Numbered from the stretch's first letter, positions 6,949 through 15,586 are shown. The stretch: DNA of 64,000 bases from Pseudomonas japonica (GCF_900188455.1 NZ_FZOL01000026.1:37473-101472), one strand, 5' to 3'. Made by a program: numbers and translations. The notes: a model not told the origin generated them from the sequence alone.

Positions 6949-9096
6949 ATGCCCAGACCCGCCTTGCGCCACGCCCTCCCTCCGTTGTTGCTGTCCTTGC
7001 CCCTGACCACCCTCGCCGCCGCCGAGCCACCCAGGGAAGACCGCCTGCCCAGCGTCACCGTCACCGCCGAGCACCGTCAGGAAGACCTGCAGAAAGCCCC
7101 GCTGGCGATCAGCGCCTTCGACGAAAACACCCTGCGCGACCAGCAGATCAACAACATCCGCGACCTCTCCGGGCGCGTGCCCAACCTGACCCTCAGCCGC
7201 CAGTCGATCTCCTACAGCGCGCAGACCTACGGCATCCGTGGCATCGGCGAGACCGACCCGATCCAGGAAGCGGCGGTGGCGGTGTACGCCGACGACCTGT
7301 ACATCCCGCGGGCGATTTCCTCGATGCTCGACTTCAACGATGTCGAGCGCGTCGAGGTCCTGCGCGGCCCGCAAGGCACCCTGTACGGGCGCAACAGCGC
7401 CGCCGGGGCGATCCGCGTGATCACCCGCGACCCGGACCAGAAGACCCGCGCCTTCGTCGAACTCGGCGCCGGCAACTACGACGCCCGCAACGGCCGCCTG
7501 CTGGTCAGCGGACCGCTGGTGGACGACACCCTGTTCGCCAGCTTCTCGGCCCTGCGCCTGAGCCGCGACGGCACGGTGTACAACCGCACCCGCCACAAGG
7601 ACGTCAACAGCGTCGATATCCAGTCCTATCGCGGCAAGCTGCGCCTGGCCCCGGTGGACTCGGCGTGGGACACCCAGTTGACCCTGGCCGGCACCTTCGA
7701 CCGCGGCGACACCACCAGCTACACCCCGTTCGACCCGGCCAACAGCCACTTCGACAAGTTCAAGACCTACAGCAGCCTCAACCCGAAGAACCGCCTCGAC
7801 CAGGGCAGCGCGGTGCTGCGTTCGATCTACCACTTCGACGACCAGCTGAGCTTCAAATCGGTCACCGGCTGGTCGGCGTTCGACCAGCCGGTGAACTACG
7901 ACAACTCCGGCGAAGCCAACGTCGGCAACGCCGCGCCCACGCAGAACAACCTGATCCGCTACAAGCAGCGCTACGCCACCCAGGAATTCCAGCTCAACGG
8001 CGACTACGAGCGCCTCGACTTCACCCTCGGCGCTTACCTGTACAAGGAGCGTTTCCGCGCCGAGCGCGACAGCCTCACCTATTCGGTGGCGGCCGACCGG
8101 GTCAATGCCAGCGGCCAGTACAGCACCACCGACACCGAGAGCTACGCGCTGTATGGCCAGGGCACCTACAAGCTGACCTCGCGCCTGTCGCTGACCGCCG
8201 GCCTGCGCTACACCGCCGAACACAAGAACTTCGACTACAACAACTACCGGATCACCACCGCGCGGCAGATCACCGGCCTCAACTTCAGCGCCGAGACCAG
8301 CGAAAGCTGGGCCTCGTTCAGCCCCAAGCTGGGCCTGGAATATGCCTGGAGCGACGAGTTGATCCAGTACGGCTACGTGGCCAAGGGCTTCAAGGCCGGC
8401 GGCTTCGACAACCGCGCGCCGACCCGCCTGGCCGCCCTGCAGGGCTTCGACCCGGAAAACGTCATCACCTACGAGACCGGGCTCAAGGGCGACTATCTCG
8501 GCGGACGTCTGCGCAGCAACATGGCGGTGTTCTACAACGACTACAAGGACCTGCAGACCAACGCCTGGGACCCGGCGATCAGCGCCAACCTGCGCACCAA
8601 CGTCGGCAGCGCGCACAGCTACGGGGTGGAACTGGAGAATACCGCCCTGCTCAGCCGCGACCTGACCCTCAGTGCCAATCTCGGCTACCTCGAAGCACAG
8701 TACGACGACTTCAAGAACGCCGCGGGACCGGGGGTGGACGCCGATGGCAACCGGATGGTCTTCGCCCCGCGCTGGAACCTGGCGCTGGGCCTGAACTGGA
8801 CCGTCCCGGTGGACCTGCCGGGGGCACTGGTGGCGGGCACCGACTGGCAGTTCCAGACCCGGTCCTATGCCAATGCGGTGAACGGGGAAATCTACGAAGT
8901 GCCGCAACAGAGCTTCTGGAACGCCAACACCAGCTACAGCAGCGGCGATGGTCACTGGACCACCACCCTGGCGGTGAAGAACCTGCTCAATCGGGCCTAT
9001 CCGCAGAGCATCGCCTACTCGGCGGCGAGCAGCACCGCGTATTACTCGGTGAACGATCCGAGGACCATTACCTTGAGCGTGCGGTATGACCTGTGA
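6949..9096 (+). CDS. TonB-dependent outer-membrane receptor
   Basis: A 715-residue receptor. Signal peptide up to about residue 25 (LLLSLPLTTLAAA), then the TonB-box-like segment LPSVTVTAEHRQEDLQKAPL, and a plug domain with IRDLSGRVPNLTLS, YGIRGIG and VEVLRGPQGTLYGRNSAAGAI. The ~22-strand barrel ends with LSVRYDL. The AEHRQEDLQKAPLAISAF start is typical of the large receptor group for non-siderophore small molecules (seen widely in Sphingomonads and Pseudomonas) as well as some FyuA-like receptors. It follows the SsuA/DszC-like/aldolase operon, so an organosulfur ligand is a reasonable inference. The ATG at 6949 was chosen as it begins the signal peptide; the longer in-frame extension runs through a REP element. 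Confidence 0.9.
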   Translation: MPRPALRHALPPLLLSLPLTTLAAAEPPREDRLPSVTVTAEHRQEDLQKAPLAISAFDENTLRDQQINNIRDLSGRVPNLTLSRQSISYSAQTYGIRGIGETDPIQEAAVAVYADDLYIPRAISSMLDFNDVERVEVLRGPQGTLYGRNSAAGAIRVITRDPDQKTRAFVELGAGNYDARNGRLLVSGPLVDDTLFASFSALRLSRDGTVYNRTRHKDVNSVDIQSYRGKLRLAPVDSAWDTQLTLAGTFDRGDTTSYTPFDPANSHFDKFKTYSSLNPKNRLDQGSAVLRSIYHFDDQLSFKSVTGWSAFDQPVNYDNSGEANVGNAAPTQNNLIRYKQRYATQEFQLNGDYERLDFTLGAYLYKERFRAERDSLTYSVAADRVNASGQYSTTDTESYALYGQGTYKLTSRLSLTAGLRYTAEHKNFDYNNYRITTARQITGLNFSAETSESWASFSPKLGLEYAWSDELIQYGYVAKGFKAGGFDNRAPTRLAALQGFDPENVITYETGLKGDYLGGRLRSNMAVFYNDYKDLQTNAWDPAISANLRTNVGSAHSYGVELENTALLSRDLTLSANLGYLEAQYDDFKNAAGPGVDADGNRMVFAPRWNLALGLNWTVPVDLPGALVAGTDWQFQTRSYANAVNGEIYEVPQQSFWNANTSYSSGDGHWTTTLAVKNLLNRAYPQSIAYSAASSTAYYSVNDPRTITLSVRYDL

Positions 9097-9101
9097 ATGA
9101 A

Positions 9102-9126
9102 AAAGGGCCTGCGGATGCAGGCCCTT
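9102..9126. terminator. Bidirectional Rho-independent terminator
   Basis: Perfect hairpin AAAGGGCCTGC-GGAT-GCAGGCCCTTT with an A-rich left and T-rich right flank. It is placed between the stop codon of the plus-strand receptor and the stop codon of the convergent small secreted protein, so it can serve both. Confidence 0.8.
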
Positions 9127-9132
9127 TGCGGA

Positions 9133-9312
9133 TCAGGAGTCGCGCTTGCTCGACTCGGCTTTCTTGTCGGCGACCGCCTGTTGCGGTGCCTCTTTTTGTG
9201 CCTGCTGGAATTGCGCGTGCCATTCGTTGACCCGGTCGCTGCCGCCTTCGGCATGGGCCAGGACCGGCAGGGCAAAGAGGATGGACAGGGTTGCGGCTTT
9301 GAGAACGGACAT
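9133..9312 (-). CDS. Small secreted/periplasmic protein, 59 residues
   Basis: An ORF too short for usual length cut-offs. It begins MSVLKAATLSILFALPVLAH, an ideal Sec signal peptide with cleavage after AHA, followed by a ~38-residue charged, Gln/Ala/Lys-rich mature part (EWHAQFQQAQKEAPQQA, then KKAESSKRDS). It ends just before a terminator, and coding is supported by third-position GC and the signal peptide. There is no recognisable domain; the mature part looks disordered or helical. Function unknown. Confidence 0.7.
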   Translation of the reverse strand: MSVLKAATLSILFALPVLAHAEGGSDRVNEWHAQFQQAQKEAPQQAVADKKAESSKRDS

Positions 9313-9412
9313 GTGGGAAAACCTTTGCGTGGATAACGATAATCAGTTGCCCGCGCATTGTCCGAAGCCGTGATTAACCGGGAATTAAGTCCCGGATCTT
9401 CATTGATCTTCC

Positions 9413-9500
9413 GGGCCTCATCGCGGGCAACGCCCGCTCCCACAAGATTCGGCGGCGCCGCCGAACCTTGTGGGAGCGGGCGTTGCCCGCGATGAGGCCC
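9413..9500. repeat. 88-nt near-perfect hairpin (REP pair)
   Basis: Arms 9413-9446 and 9467-9500 are exact 34-bp reverse complements carrying the REP core CGCGGGCAACGCCCGCTCCC. The loop itself contains an 18-bp perfect palindrome (9448-9465). The whole element can fold as one continuous stem. It lies between the small secreted protein gene and the agmatine operon terminus. Confidence 0.9.
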
Positions 9501-9523
9501 TCAAGAACAACGAAGATCCCCAG

Positions 9524-10648
9524 TCAGACCCAAGGCAACTGATGCGTCACACAGTGAATCCCACCACCACCCGCCGCGATCGCATCGATATCCAGCGCCA
9601 CGATCTCCCTGTCCGGATACAGCTCTTCAAGTAGATCCCTGGCCTTGCGGTCCGCCTCTGCATCACCGAACTGCGGCATGATCACCGCGCCATTGATCAC
9701 GAAGTAGTTGATATACCCCGCGGCAAAATCCGGGTTGTCGCGATTGAACCTGCTGCGCCGCGGCTTCAACGGCGGCGACAGCACATGCACCTTCAACCTG
9801 CGCCCATCGGCATCGGTGGCGTTGCGCAGGATCTCCAGATGCCGCTGCGTCACCGCGTGGTCATAGGAGTCCGGATCGGTATCCAGGTTGGCCACCACCA
9901 CCCCGGGACTGACGAAGCGCGCATAGAAATCCACATGGGCATCGGTGATGTCCTTGCCGCGAATCCCCGGCAGCCAGATGATCTTGCGCAACCCCAGACA
10001 AGCCTTCAGTTCCTCCTCCACCTCGGCCCGGGTCCAGTCGGGATTGCGGTTGCCATTGACCCAGCAGCTCTCGGTCATGATCCCGGTACCGTGCCCGTCC
10101 ACCTCGATGCCGCCGCCCTCGCCCACCAGCTCGCTGCGCAGGTAACGCGCACCGACGTCGCGAGCCATGAACGCGGCGACCCGGGCATCCTTCCCATGCT
10201 GCTGTTTGCCGCCCCAGCCATTGAAATTGAAGTCCAGCGCGGTCAGGCCGCCGTCCTCGGTGGTAAGGAAGTTGGCGCCGATATCGCGCATCCAGATATC
10301 GTCCAGCGCGGTCTCCAGGAAGCGCACATTGGCGCCACCGCACAGCTCCTCGGCCAGCTCGCGCTCGTCGCTGCGGCACAGCACGGTGACCGGCTGGAAC
10401 CGGGCGATCGCGCGGGCGATCCGGCCAAGCGCCTCCTGCACATCACCGGTGAAGTCCTCCCAGATCGCCTCCTGGGCGCCGAAGGCGATCCAGGCATGAC
10501 GCTGGCGTTCGCCCTCGTCGGGCATGAACCAGTCGTCCTCGTCGGCGGCGAAGACGCGCAAGGGGTTCAGCCCGGCACTGGCGATCAGGCCCAGGCTGCT
10601 GGCGATGGAAAGCTGCCGGATGAAGTGGCGGCGGGTCGGCATGGTCAT
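9524..10648 (-). CDS. Tat-exported agmatine deiminase family protein
   Basis: A 374-residue protein of the agmatine deiminase/peptidyl-arginine deiminase (guanidino-modifying) fold, with a twin-arginine signal at residues 6-30 (RRHFIRQLSIASSLGLIASA) ending near VFAADEDD. Substrate-site landmarks are conserved: DDIWMRDIGAN, FNGWGGK, EGGGIEVDGHG, DAHVDFYARF and GGGGIHCVTHQ with the nucleophilic Cys near residue 366. It is the last gene of the agmatine operon, 15 nt behind a polyamine-binding protein gene, and differs from the cytosolic paralogue at 12681. The context suggests agmatine or a peptide arginine is deiminated outside the cytoplasm. Whether it yields N-carbamoylputrescine in the periplasm is an inference. 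Confidence 0.88.
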   Translation of the reverse strand: MTMPTRRHFIRQLSIASSLGLIASAGLNPLRVFAADEDDWFMPDEGERQRHAWIAFGAQEAIWEDFTGDVQEALGRIARAIARFQPVTVLCRSDERELAEELCGGANVRFLETALDDIWMRDIGANFLTTEDGGLTALDFNFNGWGGKQQHGKDARVAAFMARDVGARYLRSELVGEGGGIEVDGHGTGIMTESCWVNGNRNPDWTRAEVEEELKACLGLRKIIWLPGIRGKDITDAHVDFYARFVSPGVVVANLDTDPDSYDHAVTQRHLEILRNATDADGRRLKVHVLSPPLKPRRSRFNRDNPDFAAGYINYFVINGAVIMPQFGDAEADRKARDLLEELYPDREIVALDIDAIAAGGGGIHCVTHQLPWV

Positions 10649-10663
10649 TTCACTCTTTCAGGG

Positions 10664-11758
10664 TCAACTGGCTGTCTTGAACTTGGTCCAGGCACGCATT
10701 CGCGCGCGCATGGCCGATTGCGGGATGTCCTTGCCCGGAATCAGACGCTGGAAGGCGCCCTCATCAGGATAGATATCCGGGTTGTCACGCATCGCCGGAT
10801 CGACCTGCGGTCGCGCTTTGGCGCTGGAGGTCGGGTAGCCGGTGAAGTTGCTGATGGCCGCCATGTTCTCCGGACGCATGACGAAATTGATGAAGGCATA
10901 GGCGTATTCAGGGTGCTTGGCATCCACCGGAATCGCCATGTTGTCCATCCACACCGTGGTGCCCTCGCGAGGGATGCGGTACTGGAAGCGCACCGGCTTG
11001 CCAGCGGCATCGGCGGTGCGCTGGGACTGGGTCATGTCGCCGCTGTAACCGAGGGACAGGCACAGGTTGCCGTTGACCAGATCGGTGACCGGCTGCGACT
11101 GGAACTTGCGGATATACGGCCGCACCTTCATCAGCAGTTCGCTGGCCGCGGCCAGGTCTTCGGGCTTGGCGCTGCGCGGCTCGCGACCGAGGTAGTTGAG
11201 GGCCACCGCCAGGACCTCGTCCGGCGAGTCGATCATCGAGATCCCGCAGTCGGCGAACTTCGCCGCCAGCTCCGGCTTGAACAGCAGGTCGAGGCTGTTC
11301 ACCGGGGCGTCCGGCAGGCGCTTGCGGATCTGCTCTTCGTTGTAGGTCAGGCCGATGCTGCCCCAGGTATAGGGCACGGTGGCCGCCGCCGAATGCGGGT
11401 AGTGCTCGCGCAGGCGCTGCAACCCCGGTTCGATATCCGCCAGGGCGGCAAGCTTCGCCGGATCCAGCTTCTGCAGGCTGCCGGCGCGCATCAGGCGCTC
11501 GGCCACGGTGTCGCCGGGAAAGATCAGGTCGTAGCCGCTGCCGGAGGTCATCAGCTTGGCCTCCAGCACCTCGCTGCTGTCCATCACGTCGTAGATCACC
11601 TTGATCCCGGTTTCCGCGGTGAAGCGCGCCAGGGTGTCCTCGGCGAAATAGTCGGCCCAGTTGTACAGCCGCAGGGTGCGGTCCTGGTCGTCGCCATGGG
11701 CCAGGCCCTGGGTCAGGCACAGCGCCAGGCCCAGCAGCGTCAGCATGCGTGGTTTCAT
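10664..11758 (-). CDS. Polyamine ABC transporter substrate-binding protein (PotF/SpuD-like)
   Basis: A 364-residue periplasmic binding protein with signal peptide MLTLLGLALCLTQGLAHG. The mature start TLRLYNWADYFAEDTLARF, then YDVMDSSEVLEAKLM, GYDLIFPGDTVAERL and TVWMDNMAIPVDAKHPEYAY, match the PotD/PotF/SpuD family for putrescine, spermidine or related cations. No permease or ATPase genes follow. Its place between aguB and the exported deiminase suggests binding of agmatine, putrescine or carbamoylputrescine. The start follows GGGAGGTG and sits one base past the aguB stop codon, indicating coupled translation. Confidence 0.9.
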   Translation of the reverse strand: MKPRMLTLLGLALCLTQGLAHGDDQDRTLRLYNWADYFAEDTLARFTAETGIKVIYDVMDSSEVLEAKLMTSGSGYDLIFPGDTVAERLMRAGSLQKLDPAKLAALADIEPGLQRLREHYPHSAAATVPYTWGSIGLTYNEEQIRKRLPDAPVNSLDLLFKPELAAKFADCGISMIDSPDEVLAVALNYLGREPRSAKPEDLAAASELLMKVRPYIRKFQSQPVTDLVNGNLCLSLGYSGDMTQSQRTADAAGKPVRFQYRIPREGTTVWMDNMAIPVDAKHPEYAYAFINFVMRPENMAAISNFTGYPTSSAKARPQVDPAMRDNPDIYPDEGAFQRLIPGKDIPQSAMRARMRAWTKFKTAS

Positions 11759-11759
11759 C

Positions 11760-12668
11760 TCACACCTCCCGGCCCGTGCGCCAGATGCTGGTGGACCCGC
11801 CGTCCAGGCTGAGCAGCGTGCGGTACATTTCCGGCCGGCGGTCGCGGAAGATGCCCCAGGTCAGGCGTTCCTCGCGCATCGCCGCGAGATCGAGGGTGTG
11901 CATCAGCACGCCGGGAGTCTCGCGGTCGGCTTCGGCGAGCAGCTTGCCCTTGTGGTCGCTGATGAATGACGAGCCGTAGAAATCCATGTGCAATTCAGGA
12001 TCGCCCGTGGCTACCTCGCGGCCGATGCGGTTGGCCGCCACCACCGGCAGCAGGTTGGCCGCGGCGTGACCGCGCATGGTCATCTGCCAGTGGTCGCGGG
12101 AGTCGAACGCCGCCGCGCCGGGCTCGGAGCCGATCGCGGTGGGGAACAGCAGCACCTCGGCGCCCATCAGCGCCAGGCAGCGCGCGGTCTCCGGGAACCA
12201 CTGGTCCCAGCAGATACCGATGCCGAGGCGGCCGAAGGCGGTGTCCCAGACGCGGAAGCCGGTATCGCCGGGGCTGAAGTACTCCTTCTCCTGATAACCG
12301 ATGGCGTTGGGGATGTGGGTCTTGCGGTAGACCCCGAGCAGACGGCCGTCGGCATCGGCGACGCTGAGGGAGTTGAAGTAGGCGTTGCCGGCCTTCTCGT
12401 ACCAGCTCAGCGGCAGCACCACGCCCAGCTCCCGGGCCAGCGCGGCGAAGCGCTGGAGCACGCGGCTGCGCGGGTATTCCTCGGCCAGGGCGAGGTGCTT
12501 GTGGTCCTGCTCGATGCAGAAATACGGGGTGGCGAACAGCTCCTGCAGGAGGATCACCTGGGCACCCTGGGCGGCGGCATCGCGGACCAGTTGCTCGGCG
12601 CGGTCGAGGTTGTCGCCGAGGTTCCAGCTGCACGGCATCTGGGTCGTGGCGACGGTGAGGAAAGTCAT
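11760..12668 (-). CDS. aguB: N-carbamoylputrescine amidase
   Basis: A 302-residue nitrilase-superfamily hydrolase that converts N-carbamoylputrescine to putrescine, CO2 and ammonia. The Glu-Lys-Cys triad is visible as E43 (ILLQELFATPYF), K116 (YRKTHIPN) and C153 (GICWDQWFPE). The sequence MTFLTVATTQMPCSWNLGDN is typical of AguB. AAGGAG lies upstream of the ATG at 12668. It follows aguA by 12 nt, the classical order of the Pseudomonas agmatine pathway, and feeds putrescine to downstream catabolism. Confidence 0.95.
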   Translation of the reverse strand: MTFLTVATTQMPCSWNLGDNLDRAEQLVRDAAAQGAQVILLQELFATPYFCIEQDHKHLALAEEYPRSRVLQRFAALARELGVVLPLSWYEKAGNAYFNSLSVADADGRLLGVYRKTHIPNAIGYQEKEYFSPGDTGFRVWDTAFGRLGIGICWDQWFPETARCLALMGAEVLLFPTAIGSEPGAAAFDSRDHWQMTMRGHAAANLLPVVAANRIGREVATGDPELHMDFYGSSFISDHKGKLLAEADRETPGVLMHTLDLAAMREERLTWGIFRDRRPEMYRTLLSLDGGSTSIWRTGREV

Positions 12669-12680
12669 GGCGCTCGCTCC

Positions 12681-13733
12681 TTATTCCTGCACAGGCCAGG
12701 CTGGTTGCTGCTGGGTGATGCAATGCACCCCGCCGCCGCCGTGGGCCAGATGGTTGATCCGCACCGGTACCACTTCGCGCTCGGGGAACGCGGCGGCCAG
12801 CACCCGGGCGGCTTCGGCGTCGGCCTCGATACCGTAGGCCGGCATGATGATCGCACCGTTGGCGATGTAGAAATTGGTGTACGAGGCGCAGAACACCTCG
12901 GCCTCGGGGTCCACCGCGGCGCTGGCTTCGTACAGGTCGATCAGCTCGAAGGCGCGACCCTGGGCATCGCGGGCCAGCTCCAGGGCGCGGCGGTTCTCGC
13001 GCACCACTTCGGCATAGACCGAGGTCTTCTCGTGGGTCGCGTCCACCAGCAGCACGCCGGGACGGGCGAAGGCGCAGACGCCATCGACATGGCCGTCGGT
13101 CATGTCGCCGGTGACGTACTGCGGATCGCCGGGCAGCCAGATGGTCTTGGTCACGCCCAGCAGACGCGCGAAGATCTCCTCCGCCTCGGCCTTGTCCAGG
13201 CCCGGGTTGCGGTTGGGGTTGAGCAGCACCGATTCGGTGGTGATCAGGGTGCCTTCGCCATCGACGTGAATCGCCCCGCCTTCATTGGCCAGCCAGGTGC
13301 CGAAGCAGTCCGCGCCGAGCCGGTTGAGCACGCGCCGGGCCAGGCTTTCGTCCAGGCCGTGGGCCGACTTGCCGCCCCAGGCATTGAAGCGCCAGCTGAC
13401 CCCGGCCAGGCCGTGCTGTGGATGGCAGACGAAGCTCGGGCCGGAATCGCGACACCAGCTGTCGTCCACCGCCAGCTCGATCAGCTCGACATTGGCCCCG
13501 CACAGATCGGCGGCGCTGGCCCGGGCGCCCGGATGAACCACCAGTTTCACCGGCTCGAAGCGGGCGATGGCATTGACCACCCGGGCGAAGTCGGCCTGCA
13601 CCTCTTCCAGGCGCACGGTCCAGGTGCTCTCCCAGAGCGCCCGGTTGTGTGGCCAGACCATCCAGGTCGCCGCATGAGGGGCCCACTCAGCGGGCATCCT
13701 CCAGCCGTTGCTGCGTTCGCCGTTGCTCTGCAT
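12681..13733 (-). CDS. aguA: Agmatine deiminase (cytosolic)
   Basis: A 350-residue enzyme that hydrolyses agmatine to N-carbamoylputrescine and ammonia. Landmarks are PHAATWMVWPHNRALW, DSWCRDSGPSFV, FNAWGGKS, NEGGAIHVDGEG, DGHVDGVCAFARPG and the catalytic motif GGGGVHCITQQ with Cys near residue 338. No signal peptide. The ATG at 13733 was preferred to the GTG at 13745 because AAGGTGG is correctly spaced before it. First gene of the four-gene minus-strand agu operon, divergent from a LysR-type gene. Confidence 0.95.
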   Translation of the reverse strand: MQSNGERSNGWRMPAEWAPHAATWMVWPHNRALWESTWTVRLEEVQADFARVVNAIARFEPVKLVVHPGARASAADLCGANVELIELAVDDSWCRDSGPSFVCHPQHGLAGVSWRFNAWGGKSAHGLDESLARRVLNRLGADCFGTWLANEGGAIHVDGEGTLITTESVLLNPNRNPGLDKAEAEEIFARLLGVTKTIWLPGDPQYVTGDMTDGHVDGVCAFARPGVLLVDATHEKTSVYAEVVRENRRALELARDAQGRAFELIDLYEASAAVDPEAEVFCASYTNFYIANGAIIMPAYGIEADAEAARVLAAAFPEREVVPVRINHLAHGGGGVHCITQQQPAWPVQE

Positions 13734-13869
13734 GTTCGCATCCACCTTCAGTTAAGTATTTTTTATTACTGAAAACCGCGATCGCGGAATGGATGTCATG
13801 CTATGTCCCATCCTGATGCACGACAAACGATGGATTTAGCCGACAACTGATTAGCGAGACTTATCGATC
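13734..13869. promoter_or_regulatory. Divergent promoter between aguA and the LysR-type gene
   Basis: A 136-bp AT-rich interval. It contains a perfect 12-bp palindrome CCGCGATCGCGG at 13776-13787 next to the aguA side and AT-rich blocks (GTATTTTTTATTACTG). The arrangement is classic for a LysR-type activator controlling the divergent operon and itself. The exact binding box was not proven. Confidence 0.55.
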
Positions 13870-14739
13870 ATGCTAAAACACTGGCCACCTCTCAACGCCC
13901 TGCGCGGCTTCGAAGCCGCCGCCCGCCTGGGCAGCTTCCACAAGGCCGCCGAGGAACTGCACCTGACCCAGTCGGCGATCAGCCAGCAGATCCGCAGCCT
14001 GGAAACCTTTCTCGAACAGCCGCTGTTCCATCGTAGTGGACGCAGCGTCAGCCTCACCGACGCCGGGTACGACCTGCATGCCACCACCCAGGCCATGCTG
14101 CAGCACCTGTCGGTGGGCATCCGTCGCCTGGACCAGTACCGCAAGCCCAACCAGTTGGTGGTCAACACCACCCCGGCGTTCGCCCGTCACTGGCTGCTGC
14201 CGCGCCTGGGCGATTTCCACCGCCAGCACCCGGAGGTGGATCTGTGGCTGTTCACCACCTTCGAGGTGCCGGACATGGCCACCCAGACCGTCGACCTGAG
14301 CCTGCGCGACGACCTCGAACCGCAGGCCGAATGCAGCCACCAGGTGCTGTTCGAGGATCGCCTCTACCCCGCCTGCCACCCCGACCTGCTGGCGCAGCCG
14401 GCCGCGCAGCGCACCACCCTGCACGGCGAGCGGGAGATGGACTGGAGTCGCTGGTCGGTGCTGGGCGGCGAGGATGTCGGGCAGCGCACCCACGGGCTGA
14501 ACTTCTCCGACCCGGGGTTGCTGCTGGATGCCGCGTGCGAAGGGCACGGGGTGGCCCTGGTCAGCCAGTTGCTGGCCGCGCGGGCCGAGGAAAAAGGCCT
14601 GTTGCGCGCGCTGAGCGAGCGCCGGGTGGCGGGCCCGGAATGGGCGTGCCTGGTGCATCAGGACAGCGAGAAAAGTCCGTTGACCCGCTCGTTCATGGGC
14701 TGGGTGCGCGAGGCGCTGGCGGTTCAGCGCTGCGCATAG
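13870..14739 (+). CDS. LysR-family regulator, GcvA-like, probable agu operon regulator
   Basis: A 289-residue LysR-type transcription factor. The N-terminal winged helix-turn-helix is clear: LNALRGFEAAARLGSFHKAA, then LHLTQSAISQQIRSLE and LFHRSGRSVSLTDAG. The effector domain starts near residue 90 (LVVNTTPAFARHWLLPRLGD) as in the GcvA/AmpR-like branch. It is transcribed divergently from aguA, which suggests it senses agmatine, carbamoylputrescine or putrescine. Its 3' end overlaps the convergent protease gene by 16 nt. Confidence 0.9.
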   Translation: MLKHWPPLNALRGFEAAARLGSFHKAAEELHLTQSAISQQIRSLETFLEQPLFHRSGRSVSLTDAGYDLHATTQAMLQHLSVGIRRLDQYRKPNQLVVNTTPAFARHWLLPRLGDFHRQHPEVDLWLFTTFEVPDMATQTVDLSLRDDLEPQAECSHQVLFEDRLYPACHPDLLAQPAAQRTTLHGEREMDWSRWSVLGGEDVGQRTHGLNFSDPGLLLDAACEGHGVALVSQLLAARAEEKGLLRALSERRVAGPEWACLVHQDSEKSPLTRSFMGWVREALAVQRCA

Positions 14740-15455
14740 GGCACCGCGATCAGCAGGATGGCCGTGCCGTGGGCGACGATGGCCGCGATCACACCGTAGC
14801 GCATCCGAAGCAAGGCACAGGCCAGCCCTTCGATCAGGGTGAACGCCAGCACCGGCCAGCCGGCCTGGGTGACGGTGGCGGCGAGGAAGACATGGCAGGC
14901 GGCGAAGGCCACGGCGCTGTTCAGCGCGGCGCGCAGCGGGGTCGTGTGGCGCTCCAGCCAGCCCTGCAGCACACCGCGAAACAGCACTTCTTCCAAGGCA
15001 TTGCCGCCGTAGGCCAGGACGACCATGCCCGCCAGCCAGCCGTCGAAGCCGGCGAATGCACTGCCCTGATACAGACGCAGCGCTAGGCCGATGGCGCAGC
15101 CGGCGAGCAGGCCGAGCGCCAGCCCGTTGGGCAGGTGGCCCTTGCGCCAGACGATCAGCGCCCAGAGCTCGGGTGCCAGGCGTGACAGCACGGCGATCAG
15201 GCCCAGGGACATCACGCCCAGGGCAGCGAGCACCAGCGGGTTGGCGATGAAGCCGATGCGCACCTGGCCATCCAGTGCCCACAGGCCCGTGGGGGTCATG
15301 GCATCGCGAGCCAGAACGAAGGCCAGCAGCAGGATCAGGATGCGCAGGCCGCTACGGCTGCGCGGGGTCAGCCAGAACCACAGGGCACAGAGGGCCAGGC
15401 CGGGAGTGATGTGCAGCAGGTAGGTGGCGAGGCGGGACAGCCCTTCTTCAAGCAT
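14724..15455 (-). CDS. CPBP-family intramembrane metalloprotease
   Basis: A 243-residue polytopic membrane protein of the CPBP (CaaX protease and bacteriocin-processing, Abi) family. The motif EEVLFRG (EExxxR, with the Glu pair and Arg expected at the active site) is followed by an FAACHVFLA segment carrying the His of FxxxH. At least six hydrophobic segments are visible. The start at 15455 (MLEEGLSRLATYLLHITPG) places the first transmembrane helix naturally; a longer ORF to 15524 is possible. In other bacteria these proteins process prenylated or peptide substrates or give bacteriocin self-immunity. No partner is apparent here. Confidence 0.8.
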   Translation of the reverse strand: MLEEGLSRLATYLLHITPGLALCALWFWLTPRSRSGLRILILLLAFVLARDAMTPTGLWALDGQVRIGFIANPLVLAALGVMSLGLIAVLSRLAPELWALIVWRKGHLPNGLALGLLAGCAIGLALRLYQGSAFAGFDGWLAGMVVLAYGGNALEEVLFRGVLQGWLERHTTPLRAALNSAVAFAACHVFLAATVTQAGWPVLAFTLIEGLACALLRMRYGVIAAIVAHGTAILLIAVPYAQR

Positions 15456-15566
15456 TGCGCGGTATCCATCGGCAGCAGGTTGGCCAGTGTATCCAGGAAA
15501 CGAGCAGCCGACCGGTGGCGACAAGGCTCTCTTTGACAGGCCAGGCGGATCCTGATCTATTGGGGA

Positions 15567-15586
15567 GTGATATCACTATGATATCA
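15567..15586. promoter_or_regulatory. Tandem TGATATCA palindromes upstream of the MACPF-like gene
   Basis: Two perfect TGATATCA palindromes at 15568-15575 (extended to GTGATATCAC, 15567-15576) and 15579-15586, centred 11 bp apart, about one helical turn. They lie 62-80 bp upstream of the start codon of the large gene at 15648, in a place suited to an operator or activator site. No cognate regulator is identified. Confidence 0.45.

Noticed and set aside
6832..8955. 707-residue minus-strand ORF opposite the receptor at 6949
   Set aside because: Antisense shadow: the plus strand shows signal peptide, plug and terminal aromatic motifs, and the minus reading has none.
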